Virus record (IMG/VR): IMGVR_UViG_3300035201_000363
Location: 1-32,687 of that record
Origin: a virus
Direction: 5' to 3' (one strand)
Length of the DNA: 32,687 bases
Below the pieces are notes generated by a model. The model saw only the letters and a list, made by a program, of their open reading frames with translations. It was not told the origin of the DNA and did no database searches. Shown here one piece after another: positions 15,402-24,062 of the stretch. The translations under genes were made by a program, and so were the position numbers. Each line of letters opens with the position of its first letter. Position 1 is the first letter of the stretch.

Positions 15402-15776
15402 ATGAAATACGAAATTACCGATGCAATTAAAGCTCTTGCACCCAATCAACAGTGGACTATTAGGAATAGGGAGTATAGTACCTTAGTTTGGGAAGCTAGT
15501 AATTCGATATCTAAACCAGGTGCAAGTGAATTAGATAATAAGGTTATTGCTCTTAATGCTGCAGAACCTAGAAGACTTATGCGTGTTGAGAGAGATAAAA
15601 GATTAGCAGCATGTGATTGGAGAGCATCTTCAGATTTAACATTATCATCTTCATGGAGAACTTATCGTCAGGCATTGAGAGATGTACCTGCAAACAATCC
15701 TGGAGATACCCCAAAGTTAGATTCAAATTATGATTTGGATTTAACTTCTGTAACCTGGCCAACCGAACCTTCATAG
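15402..15776 (+). CDS. Phage tail assembly chaperone-like protein
   Basis: 124 residues. The second half reads MRVERDKRLAACDWRASSDL, then SWRTYRQALRDVPANNPG and a Trp-Pro ending (VTWPTEPS). This is the RxxRDxxLxxxDW...W..YRQALRD(V/I)P signature of phage tail assembly chaperones and tail-fibre assembly proteins. Such proteins help fold and trimerise fibres and are usually not in the virion. The N-terminal half (APNQQWTIRNREYSTLVWEA) is a small domain often attached to them. It may serve any of the short fibres around it. Clear start with GAGGA upstream. Confidence 0.75.
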   Translation: MKYEITDAIKALAPNQQWTIRNREYSTLVWEASNSISKPGASELDNKVIALNAAEPRRLMRVERDKRLAACDWRASSDLTLSSSWRTYRQALRDVPANNPGDTPKLDSNYDLDLTSVTWPTEPS

Positions 15777-15780
15777 TATT

Positions 15781-16314
15781 ATGGCATCACAACTCCGAGT
15801 CGATAAAATAGAACCAGTTAATGGTGTCCCCACTGGTGGTGCTGGTGGTATTATACAATGTGTTCAAACTGTTAGATCATCTGTTGGCGCATGGGACCTT
15901 GCAACACAAACTGATAGTGGTGAGGTAATGCAAGCTACAATAACACCCAAATTTACTAGTAGTAAAATAATGATTTGGGCTCATTGTTGTTTGGGTTTTG
16001 CAAATGATGGTAATTGCTCTATAACACTTGTTAGAGGTGGTTCTAATATAGCAGGAGCAACTGGTGATGCATCAGGAAGTAAGACAAGAGTAAGTGCTAC
16101 TGGTCATACTGATGCTACTGCTAGGGATTTTAATATCAGCACTATGTACTTAGATTCACCTTCATCTACAAGTGCATTAACCTATGGTGTTAAATTAAGA
16201 CATGCTGAAAATGGAACAACATGGATATATCTGAATAGAAATCATACTGATTCTGATTCTGCTCTTACATTGAGACCTGTTTCATCATTAACATTAATGG
16301 AGATGTCAGCATGA
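15781..16314 (+). CDS. Adhesin-like protein, tandem paralogue 1
   Basis: 177 residues, starting four bases after the chaperone-like gene. It begins MASQLRVDKIEPVNGVPTGG, then GGIIQCVQ, TPKFTSSKIMIWAHC, LDSPSSTSALTYGVKLR, and ends LTLMEMSA. It is the first of four adjacent genes with the same layout (N-terminal KTNKI.P..G lead, ITP.SSKI.. strand, DSP.TS.TY strand, LME end). It is probably a small trimeric receptor-binding or decoration protein; the role is inferred from context. It is the most divergent of the four, sharing the frame but little of the GHISHN segment. Confidence 0.65.
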   Translation: MASQLRVDKIEPVNGVPTGGAGGIIQCVQTVRSSVGAWDLATQTDSGEVMQATITPKFTSSKIMIWAHCCLGFANDGNCSITLVRGGSNIAGATGDASGSKTRVSATGHTDATARDFNISTMYLDSPSSTSALTYGVKLRHAENGTTWIYLNRNHTDSDSALTLRPVSSLTLMEMSA

Positions 16315-16338
16315 TATTAAAAATATAGACTCTATATT

Positions 16339-16896
16339 ATGACATTAAAGACGAATAAAATTCATCCAAGAAACGGAATTGTTGCTGGTGCTACTGGTGG
16401 TATACTTCAAGTGGTATCAGCAACTAAGACAGATCAACAACATATTAATAGTGGATCTTTGACTCAAGGGACAAAGTATGATATAACTGGTTTGTCTGCT
16501 GTAATTACCCCTACATCAACAAGTAGTAAGATATTATGTATGGGACATATTTCTCATAATATTAAAGGAGGTACACAGGGGTTTTTTCATCTAGAGAGAA
16601 ATAGTAGTATAGTTACTGGAGCAAGTGGTGATGCCGATGGTGCCAGGCTTAGATGTATGGTAACTGGTCAATTAGGAACTGGATCAGGTTATAGTACTTG
16701 GCCGGTAGTTAATGTTCCATTTACTTACGTAGATTCACCTGCTAGTACATCTGCACAAACCTATCAGGTTCAGGTTTCGGATGCTGTAGGTGGTTCTTAT
16801 GATATCTATATCAATCGAAGTATTAGATATTATGCAGGTACATATTATGATGCTTCTTGTACATCTACTCTTGTATTAATGGAGCTTTCGGGATAA
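16339..16896 (+). CDS. Adhesin-like protein, tandem paralogue 2
   Basis: 185 residues (MTLKTNKIHPRNGIVAGATG...). Key shared blocks: ITPTSTSSKILCMGHISHN, YVDSPASTSAQTYQVQV, INRSIRYYAGTYYDA and VLMELSG. It is closer to paralogues 3 and 4 than to 1. The stop overlaps the next ATG (TAATG). The codons for the C-terminal Met-Glu supply a GGAG (16881-16884) upstream of the next start. The 24-base gap before it is AT-rich without an exact TATAAATA. Confidence 0.65.
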   Translation: MTLKTNKIHPRNGIVAGATGGILQVVSATKTDQQHINSGSLTQGTKYDITGLSAVITPTSTSSKILCMGHISHNIKGGTQGFFHLERNSSIVTGASGDADGARLRCMVTGQLGTGSGYSTWPVVNVPFTYVDSPASTSAQTYQVQVSDAVGGSYDIYINRSIRYYAGTYYDASCTSTLVLMELSG

Positions 16897-17447
16897 TGAC
16901 GATAAAAACTAATAAAATTTATCCAAGAGATGGACTTCCTAGTACTGCTAGTGGAGGTGGAGTAATTCAGACAGTAAGTTTTCCTTTTACTGGAACTACA
17001 CAGTTGGGTGGTGGTACTTTAGCGACAGGTACTTACTATGATACTGGATTAACAGCTACAATCACTCCTCAATCAGCAAGTAGTAAAATATTTGTTATGG
17101 GACACATTTCTCATAACTGCTGTAATAGTCAACAGTTATTTTTATTTTTAAATAGAGGTGGTACTATTGTTACTGCTGCTAATGGTGATACTGATGGTGC
17201 CCGTCGTTCATGTTGGGTTTCTGGTCAGAGTAATCAGGCAGATTATTCTGATTGGGGTATTATGACGACTCCATTCCATTACTTAGATTCACCTAACACT
17301 ACATCTTCAACAGTGTATAAGGTACAAGCTCTAACGGCAACTACAACTACTGATATCTTTATAAATCGTAGTGATTCAGATAGAGCAAGTACTTACTATG
17401 ATTCTAGAGTTATGTCTAATATTACATTAATGGAGGTATGTGGATAA
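16896..17447 (+). CDS. Adhesin-like protein, tandem paralogue 3
   Basis: 183 residues from the ATG at 16896, chosen because it overlaps the previous stop (TAATG) and gives MTIKTNKIYPRDG, aligning with paralogue 2. An upstream in-frame start at 16857 would lie inside that gene. Shared blocks: ITPQSASSKIFVMGHISHNC, YLDSPNTTSSTVYKVQ, INRSDSDRASTYYD and TLMEVCG. Its stop again overlaps the next ATG. A GGAGG (17432-17436) made by the 'MEV' codons precedes the next gene. Confidence 0.65.
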   Translation: MTIKTNKIYPRDGLPSTASGGGVIQTVSFPFTGTTQLGGGTLATGTYYDTGLTATITPQSASSKIFVMGHISHNCCNSQQLFLFLNRGGTIVTAANGDTDGARRSCWVSGQSNQADYSDWGIMTTPFHYLDSPNTTSSTVYKVQALTATTTTDIFINRSDSDRASTYYDSRVMSNITLMEVCG

Positions 17448-18034
17448 TGGGTGCATCAGAATTAAGAACTAATAGAATAATTCCAACTGCTGGTGTTCCC
17501 ACTAACGGGGGTGGTGGTATAATTCAAGTTGTAAGTCGTCATAAAACTGATGCTGCTGAATATCCTCTTGATGGTAGTAATGTTGTGGCAGGTGAAGAAC
17601 TTGATATTGGGTTAAGTCTAACAATTGATATTCAGTGTGCATCAAATAAAGTTCTTCTTATGGGTCATATTTCTCATAACTGCGATAATAATCAACAAGC
17701 ACATTTTAATTTATTAAGGCATTCAGAGTATACTACTGTTGCTAATAGTGAGGGTGGAATAGTTAAAGGTGCTCTTGGAGGTAGTCAATGGCGGTGTTTT
17801 GTGACTGCCCAAGCGAATCAGGACCATTTAGATGATTGGGCTATTATGACGACTCCATTTTATTATTTGGATTCACCTGGTTGTACTGGTGCTACTACTT
17901 ATTCTATAATATTAATAGGTGGAGTAAGTGGTTCCAAAAAAATCTGGATTAATAGGGGTGAAAGGGATAACGCGAATACCCATTATGATGGTAGGGCAAC
18001 TTCCAATATGACTGCTATGGAAGTGTCTGCATAA
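17447..18034 (+). CDS. Adhesin-like protein, tandem paralogue 4
   Basis: 195 residues from the ATG at 17447 (TAATG overlap; GGAGG ten bases upstream). It begins MGASELRTNRIIPTAGVP, then GGIIQVVSRHK, NKVLLMGHISHNCDNNQQAH, YYLDSPGCTGATTYSI, INRGERDNANTHYDG and a TAMEVSA ending. It is clearly related to paralogue 3 (the 'WAIMTTPFYYLDSP' and 'WGIMTTPFHYLDSP' segments match closely). It is the last gene before the giant fibre; two near-consensus late boxes follow. Confidence 0.65.
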   Translation: MGASELRTNRIIPTAGVPTNGGGGIIQVVSRHKTDAAEYPLDGSNVVAGEELDIGLSLTIDIQCASNKVLLMGHISHNCDNNQQAHFNLLRHSEYTTVANSEGGIVKGALGGSQWRCFVTAQANQDHLDDWAIMTTPFYYLDSPGCTGATTYSIILIGGVSGSKKIWINRGERDNANTHYDGRATSNMTAMEVSA

Positions 18035-18053
18035 ATATCTCCATTCTGGATTT

Positions 18054-18061
18054 GATAAATA
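18054..18061 (+). promoter_or_regulatory. Near-consensus late promoter GATAAATA
   Basis: GATAAATA, one mismatch to TATAAATA, 35 bases before the ATG of the giant fibre. A second near match, CATAAATA (18030-18037), overlaps the preceding stop. One of them probably serves the giant fibre gene. Confidence 0.4.
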
Positions 18062-18096
18062 ATCCATAACGGATACGTATAGCTCGGAACAATAAC

Positions 18097-21000
18097 ATGG
18101 GTCTTTCCAGATTAGAGAATTTTCTCAAGAATGCACGAGGTAATATCCTGTATGTTAGTCCAAATGACTTGGACTCTACAGATAGTATCGAGAATAAGGG
18201 AAATTCCTTAACCCGTCCTTTTAAGACCATCCAAAGGGCTCTTATTGAGGCATCCAGATTTTCATATCAGCGTGGTTTGAATAATGACCGTTTTGGTCAG
18301 ACCACAATCTTGCTGTATCCAGGGGATCATGTCATTGATAATAGACCTGGATGGATTCCTGATGGTTCTGCTAATTTTATTCGTAGAGATGGTACAACAT
18401 CATCTGATTTTAGTGCATGGGATTTAACAACTGTATTTGACCTAACGAACGCAAATAATGCCTTATATAAGCTTAATAGTATTCATGGTGGTGTAATTGT
18501 TCCTCGTGGTACTTCAATTGTAGGTTATGATTTAAGAAAGACAAAGATAAGACCTAAGTATGTTCCTTCTCCAACAAATGACAATATTGATCCAGGAGCA
18601 ATTTTTCGTGTAACTGGTGAGTGTTATTTTTGGCAATTTTCTATATTTGATGCGGATCCAAATGGTACTGCTTTTATTGATTATACTGCTAATACCTTTG
18701 TTCCTAACTTCTCTCATCATAAATTAACTGCATTTGAGTATGCTGATGGGGTTAATGATGTAGTTATTAAGGATTCATTCCAGACTTATGGAACTGACCG
18801 TACTGATTTGGAGATGTATTATGAGAAAGTGGGTCTTGTATATGGAACGGCTAGTGGTCGTGGAATTGAACCAGATTATCCATCTTCTGCAATAGATATT
18901 GAACCAAAAGTTGATGAGTATAGAATCGTTGGTTCTACGGGTGCATCTGTTGGTATTTCAAGTATTAAAGCAGGTAATGGTTCTGCTTCTTCATCTACTA
19001 TTACTGTTACAACAACAGAAGCAGTTGCTGGTCTTGATGTAGATACTCCATTTGTACTTGATGGAATTAGTGCAACTGGATATGACGGTAAATTTGTAGT
19101 TAGTGAAAAATTAAGTACCACAGAATTTAAGTATGAAGTTCAGAATGCTCCTGTTGATCCACTTCCATCAGTTACTGGTGCAACAGTAGAACTTAACTCT
19201 GATACTGTTACATCATCTTCTCCATATATCTTTAACTGTTCGATGAGATCAGTTTATGGTATGAATGGTCTTCATGCTGATGGTGCCAAAGCAACTGGAT
19301 TTAAGTCCATGGTTGCTGCTCAATTTACTGGTATTGGTCTGCAGAAAGATGATAATGCATTCTTAAAATATAATACAACAACTGGTGTATATGATGATGC
19401 TACTGTTCCTGGAAATGAGAACTTAAGTGTAGATTCACAAGCAATTTATAAACCATCATATGCAAACCAACATATTAGATGTTCGAATGATGCAGTTCTT
19501 CAGATAGTTTCTGTTTTCTGTATTGGTTATGCACGACATTTCTATGCAGAGACTGGTGGTGATATGTCAATCACCAACTCTAACTCAAACTTTGGTGCTA
19601 AGTCACTGGTTGCAAGGGGATATAAGGATAATGCATTCTCTCAAGATGATTTGGGATATATTAGTCATATTATTCCTCCAAAAGAGGTTGCAATTACTGA
19701 GAGTGCTATAGAATTTAATTCTGTTGATATTGAGAAGACAGTAGGTATTGCATCAACAGCACATTTATACCTTTATAATCAGAAGAATTTAGATGCTCCG
19801 CCTGAGAACGTATTAGATGGATATAGGGTTGGTGCAAGAGATTTAGATACACTTAATGTTCTAGTACCTAATGCTGCGGGAACACCAACTCAATATAGTT
19901 CTCGTATTGTGATGCCAGACTCAGAGTCGAGTATGGAGAAATCGTTTACGGTTAATCGAAGTTCTGCTGGAATTAATAGCATCACTGAGGTTACCAATGT
20001 TGTTACGTTAACACAAGCACATACTTTTGCAGATGGTGAATCTGTTCGTATTTTAAGTGATAATGGACGATTACCTGATGGTTTGAAGGGAAATACTGTA
20101 TATTATGCAATTACTAGTGATAATGCTAGTGCAGGAATAACTACTAATACTGATATTAAACTTGCAAAGACTGAAACGGACGCATTAAATGCAACTGCAT
20201 TATCTCTTAACAATCTTGGTGGTACTCTTACAATTGTAAGTAGGGTATCTGATAAGAACTCTGGTGACATTGGCCATCCAGTTCAGTGGGATAGTGACCA
20301 ATCACAGTGGTATATTAAGGTTTCCACTGCTTCTACTGATAATGCCATCTTTAATACTGTATGTGTTGGACTTGGTACAACTACATTAGGAGATGCTACT
20401 CCAAGGTCATACATTTATAGAAAGTCTGATAATAGAAATGCAAATGATACAACTTATAGGTTGAGGTATGTAATTCCTGCAAGTAGTGGTGGTGCAATTG
20501 CAAGACCACCTACTGATGGGTATATTTTACAGGAGTCTAATACTTCAATTGGTTCTACAAATACTGAAATTGATACTTACTTTGGTTCTGGTTCACTTGC
20601 TAATGAGAACCAGCAAAGAAACTTTAGATTTATTGCCAATACTCATTGGCAAGATGATTATGCAAATATCCTTACAGAACTTCCTCACAATCTTTCTGTA
20701 GGTTCTCAAGTAGAATTAGTTAATATTAAATCTACTGTTAACACTGTGGGTGCTGCTAATTCTGGATATAATGGTACATTCCCGGTAACTGGTATTACTA
20801 GTGCAAGACAGTTTACTGTTGGTATTGCTACTGATGCTGGTACATTTACAAGTGATACCTTAGCTAGAACTACATCACTTCCTTATTTCAAGAGGAAGAG
20901 ATATGACAAGACATATTTCATTCAGGGCACAGAAGAAACTCAAAAGTATGTTCAAGGAAAACAGGATGGTATTTACTATCTAACAGTATTAAATGCCTCT

Positions 21001-24000
21001 AATAATCCTGCTATAGATCCATTTACTGGTGATAAATTCTCACAACCAGTTAAGAATTTATATCCACAAACTGATAGGGATAATCCAGTTTCCGACCCAG
21101 AAGGAACACTTTGCTATGCATTATCAGAGACTATTGGTGATGTTATTGTAGATGATGTTAAAAAGAGTATTACTAGAGAAACAATTGATAAGTTTATTTC
21201 TGATATTGATGTTGGTATTGGATTAACTGATATCATAACATCTGTTGGTGGAACATTCCATAGGTTTAATACTGAGATTGATCATGGATTAAATCGTGTT
21301 GCTGCTGTAAGTATTGCAAGTAGTGGTACTGGTTATGGTACGAATGTTGATGCTGATTACTATAATGCAAAACTAGTTGGTATTGGAACTTCTACGACTG
21401 GACTTCATGCTACAGCACGAGTTACTGTAGATGCTACTGGTGGTATTACTGATGTCAAGATAATGGATGGTGGTAGTGCCTATGGTATAGGTAATACCCT
21501 GAATGTTGTTGGTATTGCTACAACTGGTATTCATGCTGCTGCTGTTGTAACGGTAGATGGTATCTATGATAATGTTGGAGATGTAATTAGAATTACTGGA
21601 CTAACATCAGAAACTTATAAGGGTTATAATACTGTTTATAGGGTTGCTGATGTACAGGTTGGGGGTGCTAAGAGCTTTACTGTGATTAGTGACACTGCAA
21701 TTACTGGTGTAACAACTGCTGGTATAGGGTCAATAGCAACTGCTAATGTAACCGCATATTTGACAGGTCAGGCTATTGATATTAGTAATATTTCGTATAA
21801 TCCTACTAGTGGACTCGCAACAGTTACATCCGTTGTTTCTCATGGATTAAAGGCTAATGCTCAGGTTAGAATAACTACTGGTATTGCAACATTAACTACC
21901 TTCGACGGTGACTTTGTTGTTAACCAGAACGTAGACCTTAATAACTTCATAGTTAAGATTGGTGTTAATAAGGGGACTGAACCAGTTGCTGCTGGAGCAT
22001 CGATGTTTGTCCTTCGGAGAGGTGTAACATCTAATGATGGTATTCCAACGATTGAGAATGAGAGTTTGAATGGTAGAATGGTTCCAACATATGCTGGAAT
22101 TACGACAACATTATCAGTTGCTATTGCAGATGCTATTACGACAGAAGTAAGATTGACAGGTGTTGGAACTATAGGAGTGGAGATTGGTGATTATCTTTCT
22201 GTTGATGATGAGATTGTTAGAGTTAAGACAACTTCATCCAATCCAGCTTCAAACCCATTATATGTTTTCCGTGCTGTATTGGGAACAAGGGCAACTTCAC
22301 ACGTTACAGGTTCTGTAGTTCGTAGAGTTTCTCCATTACCAATTGAATTAAGACGACATTCACTTAACAGAGCATCTGGACATACATGGGAATATCTTGG
22401 ATACGGTCCAGGTAACTACTCAACTGGATTACCAGATAAGCAAAACCGTGATGTAACTGGTGTAGAAGAGACATTAGCACAAACCACAAGAATAGATGGT
22501 GGTGCTAACTACTTCACTGGAATGAATGACAAAGGTATTTCATTCTCAGGTAATAAGAAATTAAGTACTGTTAGTGGTACAGAAGAGGTCTTTAATACTC
22601 CAATTAGAAGTATTACTGGTGAGGATATCTCTGAGAAGAGTTCAATTAACTTAACCAAAGCAACAGAAGCAACATTTACGAAGTCAATTCGTGTTGATGG
22701 TGGTGATGAAGGTAAATCAATTTCTGAATTTACTGGTCCTGTTGTCTTTAGTAATAAGATAACCTCATCTTCTTCTAGAGGTATTGAGGCAACTCACTTA
22801 TTCCTACAGGGAGATTCAACAGTTTCTAGGAAATTAACTGTTGGAATTGCAACTCCAACTAATGCAGGAACTCCTGGAGATATTGTTTTCTTCGAAGATG
22901 CTTCACAAGGTGAGAATCTTGGATGGGTTTACACTTCAAATAGAGACTGGAAGAGATTTGGTAATATAAGTCTTGAAAAAGAGCAAAATTATTATGTTTC
23001 TGATAAGCACGGTGTTGCTATAGGAGCAGCAAGTTCTTCATATGATTTTGGTCAATCAACTTTCCAAGTAGGTGGAGGTTCAACAGCATTTGCAGTCACT
23101 AAAGACGGTGTTGGAATTGGTACTACAAATGGTGATGTTACCAACAATTGGAAACTTCATGTCATAGGTGATACTCAGCAATTGGGTAATGTTAATATTA
23201 CTGGTATTTGTACTGCTGGAGAGTTCTGGGGTAATGGTAGTCATATCACCAACCTAGATGCAGCTGCAATTGGATGGTCTCCTACTCTTGACCCAACAGG
23301 TGTTGGACAGACTGGTATATTTGCTGCAGCATCTGGTATTGTAACTACTGCACGAGTTGGTATTGGTACTTCGGTTCCTCAATATAATATGCATTTAGGA
23401 ACTCCTGGAGTAGGTAGAACTGACCTTTATGTTGCTAATAAGGCACTCTTTGATGGATTCTTACATGCTAATGATGTTGCTGTCAGTGGAGCATTGACGT
23501 GTGCTGGTAGTAGTTATAGACTTTGGAGTACTACTCAGGGTTGGGTAACTGCGGGTGTTGTAACTGCATATACTGCTCTTCAAGTTGGTAGCGATAATGC
23601 TAAATTTACAGTTACTGGTGATAAGTGTGGTATTGGAACTGCAACTCCAAGAGCAAAACTTGATGTAGATGGTGCAATTAAGATTCATACATCTTCAGAG
23701 AACATACAGCAACTTGCTATATCTGCTGGAAACGTTGATGTTGACCTTTCTAAGGCACAATCATTTGAATTGAATGTTGTATCTGCAGTAAGTCAATTTA
23801 CTCTACTTAATCCACCAGATGATGCAACATCATTTACGATTAAGATTGAGCAGAATTCTACTGGTTATTCTGTTGGTATAGATACATTTAAGAACGCTTC
23901 TGGTAATGCAATAAACGTTCGTTGGCCTGCTGGTGGAGTTATTCCAATCGTAACACAAGACCCTGATAAGATAGATATATATTCCTTTAAGACCTTTGAT

Positions 24001-24048
24001 AGTGGTGCTAATTTGTATGGCATTGTTGGCGGTCAAAACTTCGCTTAG
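18097..24048 (+). CDS. Giant tail fibre / virion structural protein
   Basis: 1983 residues, the largest gene here. Residues 1-260 resemble a pectin-lyase-like beta-helix (GNILYVSPNDLDSTDS, SLTRPFKTIQRALIEAS, ILLYPGDHVIDN). About 1060-1170 holds SSGTGYG and GGSAYGIG hairpins of the same kind as in the baseplate protein at 7170-8138. Residues about 1240-1420 have TTFDGDFVVNQ-type strands; from about 1580 fibre-stalk repeats appear (VGIGTSVPQYNMHLG, CGIGTATPRAKLDVDG). The final domain (VDLSKAQSFELNVVSAVS, TSFTIKIEQNSTGYSVG, a Trp-Pro-Ala-Gly-Gly turn and LYGIVGGQNFA) is a fibre cap I recall from many marine phages. It is probably a long fibre or baseplate-periphery protein. It is followed directly by a strong AGGGAGGG site for the Hint gene. 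Confidence 0.75.
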   Translation: MGLSRLENFLKNARGNILYVSPNDLDSTDSIENKGNSLTRPFKTIQRALIEASRFSYQRGLNNDRFGQTTILLYPGDHVIDNRPGWIPDGSANFIRRDGTTSSDFSAWDLTTVFDLTNANNALYKLNSIHGGVIVPRGTSIVGYDLRKTKIRPKYVPSPTNDNIDPGAIFRVTGECYFWQFSIFDADPNGTAFIDYTANTFVPNFSHHKLTAFEYADGVNDVVIKDSFQTYGTDRTDLEMYYEKVGLVYGTASGRGIEPDYPSSAIDIEPKVDEYRIVGSTGASVGISSIKAGNGSASSSTITVTTTEAVAGLDVDTPFVLDGISATGYDGKFVVSEKLSTTEFKYEVQNAPVDPLPSVTGATVELNSDTVTSSSPYIFNCSMRSVYGMNGLHADGAKATGFKSMVAAQFTGIGLQKDDNAFLKYNTTTGVYDDATVPGNENLSVDSQAIYKPSYANQHIRCSNDAVLQIVSVFCIGYARHFYAETGGDMSITNSNSNFGAKSLVARGYKDNAFSQDDLGYISHIIPPKEVAITESAIEFNSVDIEKTVGIASTAHLYLYNQKNLDAPPENVLDGYRVGARDLDTLNVLVPNAAGTPTQYSSRIVMPDSESSMEKSFTVNRSSAGINSITEVTNVVTLTQAHTFADGESVRILSDNGRLPDGLKGNTVYYAITSDNASAGITTNTDIKLAKTETDALNATALSLNNLGGTLTIVSRVSDKNSGDIGHPVQWDSDQSQWYIKVSTASTDNAIFNTVCVGLGTTTLGDATPRSYIYRKSDNRNANDTTYRLRYVIPASSGGAIARPPTDGYILQESNTSIGSTNTEIDTYFGSGSLANENQQRNFRFIANTHWQDDYANILTELPHNLSVGSQVELVNIKSTVNTVGAANSGYNGTFPVTGITSARQFTVGIATDAGTFTSDTLARTTSLPYFKRKRYDKTYFIQGTEETQKYVQGKQDGIYYLTVLNASNNPAIDPFTGDKFSQPVKNLYPQTDRDNPVSDPEGTLCYALSETIGDVIVDDVKKSITRETIDKFISDIDVGIGLTDIITSVGGTFHRFNTEIDHGLNRVAAVSIASSGTGYGTNVDADYYNAKLVGIGTSTTGLHATARVTVDATGGITDVKIMDGGSAYGIGNTLNVVGIATTGIHAAAVVTVDGIYDNVGDVIRITGLTSETYKGYNTVYRVADVQVGGAKSFTVISDTAITGVTTAGIGSIATANVTAYLTGQAIDISNISYNPTSGLATVTSVVSHGLKANAQVRITTGIATLTTFDGDFVVNQNVDLNNFIVKIGVNKGTEPVAAGASMFVLRRGVTSNDGIPTIENESLNGRMVPTYAGITTTLSVAIADAITTEVRLTGVGTIGVEIGDYLSVDDEIVRVKTTSSNPASNPLYVFRAVLGTRATSHVTGSVVRRVSPLPIELRRHSLNRASGHTWEYLGYGPGNYSTGLPDKQNRDVTGVEETLAQTTRIDGGANYFTGMNDKGISFSGNKKLSTVSGTEEVFNTPIRSITGEDISEKSSINLTKATEATFTKSIRVDGGDEGKSISEFTGPVVFSNKITSSSSRGIEATHLFLQGDSTVSRKLTVGIATPTNAGTPGDIVFFEDASQGENLGWVYTSNRDWKRFGNISLEKEQNYYVSDKHGVAIGAASSSYDFGQSTFQVGGGSTAFAVTKDGVGIGTTNGDVTNNWKLHVIGDTQQLGNVNITGICTAGEFWGNGSHITNLDAAAIGWSPTLDPTGVGQTGIFAAASGIVTTARVGIGTSVPQYNMHLGTPGVGRTDLYVANKALFDGFLHANDVAVSGALTCAGSSYRLWSTTQGWVTAGVVTAYTALQVGSDNAKFTVTGDKCGIGTATPRAKLDVDGAIKIHTSSENIQQLAISAGNVDVDLSKAQSFELNVVSAVSQFTLLNPPDDATSFTIKIEQNSTGYSVGIDTFKNASGNAINVRWPAGGVIPIVTQDPDKIDIYSFKTFDSGANLYGIVGGQNFA

Positions 24049-24062
24049 GGAGGGTCTAGATA

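Noticed and set aside
15382-15405. Eight-codon leader ORF overlapping the chaperone start (ATGA)
   Set aside because: Too short to separate from chance; its GAGGA is better explained as the ribosome site for the gene at 15402.
18048-18065. GGATT/AATCC hairpin before the giant fibre
   Set aside because: Only five pairs, no T run, and the loop contains a promoter-like GATAAATA; not convincing as a terminator.
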